Shown here: piece by piece, positions 7,371-7,518 of the stretch | How the letters are laid out: every line of letters starts with the position of its first letter | How positions within the stretch are numbered: position 1 is the stretch's first letter | Source of the DNA: an uncultured Lachnospiraceae bacterium | GTDB lineage: Bacteria; Bacillota_A; Clostridia; TANB77; CAG-508 | Length of the DNA: 7,518 bases | Reading direction: 5' to 3' | Assembly (NCBI GenBank): GCA_947165105.1 | Contig: CAMUZC010000076.1 | Span: forward strand, 1-7,518 | Translations under genes and position numbers: made by a program | Notes under the pieces: generated by a model | Seen by the model: only the letters and a program-made list of their open reading frames with translations | Database searches by the model: none | What the model was told of the DNA's origin: nothing

Positions 7371-7371
7371 A
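7366..7371 (+). terminator. Possible AATAAA polyadenylation signal overlapping the stop codon
   Basis: The exact hexamer AATAAA spans the TAA stop (7368-7370). I see no other exact AATAAA in the 148 bases after the gene. If used, cleavage would fall about 10-30 bases downstream, giving a very short 3' UTR. In AT-rich DNA the hexamer arises easily by chance, and fungal 3' ends often lack a strict AATAAA. Confidence 0.2.
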
Positions 7372-7455
7372 CATTATTATAGTTTAGTTTATCTTCTTTT
7401 ACAATTTTAAATTTAGAATTATATTTATTTTATTAATTACTACTAAATGGTTTAT

Positions 7456-7502
7456 AAAATAATTATTAATTTATTAGTTTCAAACTAAATTTTAATTATT
7501 TT
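7456..7502. repeat. Interrupted inverted repeat in the 3' flank
   Basis: The inner arms TTAGTTT (7474-7480) and AAACTAA (7482-7488) are perfect around C7481. Outer 9-base arms AAAATAATT (7456-7464) and AATTATTTT (7494-7502) also pair, with unequal unpaired gaps between. The inner part includes a G-C pair, which makes it slightly less trivial than pure A/T symmetry. It might form a weak hairpin near the transcript end. The strand and any role are unknown. Confidence 0.3.
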
Positions 7503-7518
7503 TTTACAATTATTTATT

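Noticed and set aside
1..7518. Bacterial or mycoplasma-like origin
   Set aside because: No ribosome-binding site before the ATG, near-pure A/T flanks, an N-glycosylation-rich secretory layout and no neighbouring gene close by. TGG rather than TGA is used for Trp, which argues against a mycoplasma code. Not fully excluded.

Overview
The window holds one very large, uninterrupted protein-coding gene (117-7370, + strand, 2417 codons) between two short, extremely A+T-rich flanks. By my count the 116-base leader has only four G or C bases, and the 148-base trailer about 15. In the two coding lines I counted, G+C was about 22% and 40%, so composition changes sharply at both gene ends. There is no Shine-Dalgarno-like sequence before the start. 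The ATG sits in an A-rich context (ATAAAAATG), TGG is the Trp codon, and no TAA, TAG or TGA interrupts the frame, so the standard nuclear code applies. This points to an AT-rich eukaryotic nuclear genome with compact, intron-poor genes. My best guess is an anaerobic gut fungus (Neocallimastigomycota), with a dictyostelid or another AT-rich protist as alternatives. The taxon is inferred from base composition and layout only.

The protein is not one I recognise by name. It looks like a giant membrane-tethered secretory-pathway or surface glycoprotein. It has a basic N-terminus followed by a hydrophobic segment (residues about 7-27), then a lumenal or extracellular part of roughly 2,340 residues with about 28 N-glycosylation sequons and 18 cysteines. 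It ends with one transmembrane helix (about 2370-2388) and a cytosolic tail of about 29 residues.

Within the ectodomain I see, in order: an uncharacterised N-terminal part; a region with the pattern of a class I glutamine-amidotransferase-like (GATase1-like) fold whose nucleophile elbow lacks the Cys (about 250-480); a DUF11/CARDB-like beta-sandwich (about 481-612); more beta-rich material; a Trp/Gly/Pro-rich core (about 1120-1240) that I cannot assign; a Cys-containing mixed region; another Gly/Asn-type beta module (about 1735-1785); a short charged helical insert (about 1959-1984); and a second DUF11-like module (about 2095-2190) before the C-terminal anchor. An inactive GATase-like domain followed by DUF11-like sandwiches is an arrangement I associate with bacterial envelope proteins, so a fungal or protist membrane protein built this way is the most interesting point here.

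No RNA gene, CRISPR array, mobile element or second protein-coding gene is supported. The flanks hold only weak candidate regulatory elements and AT-rich inverted repeats. With a single gene, nothing can be said about operon or pathway partners.
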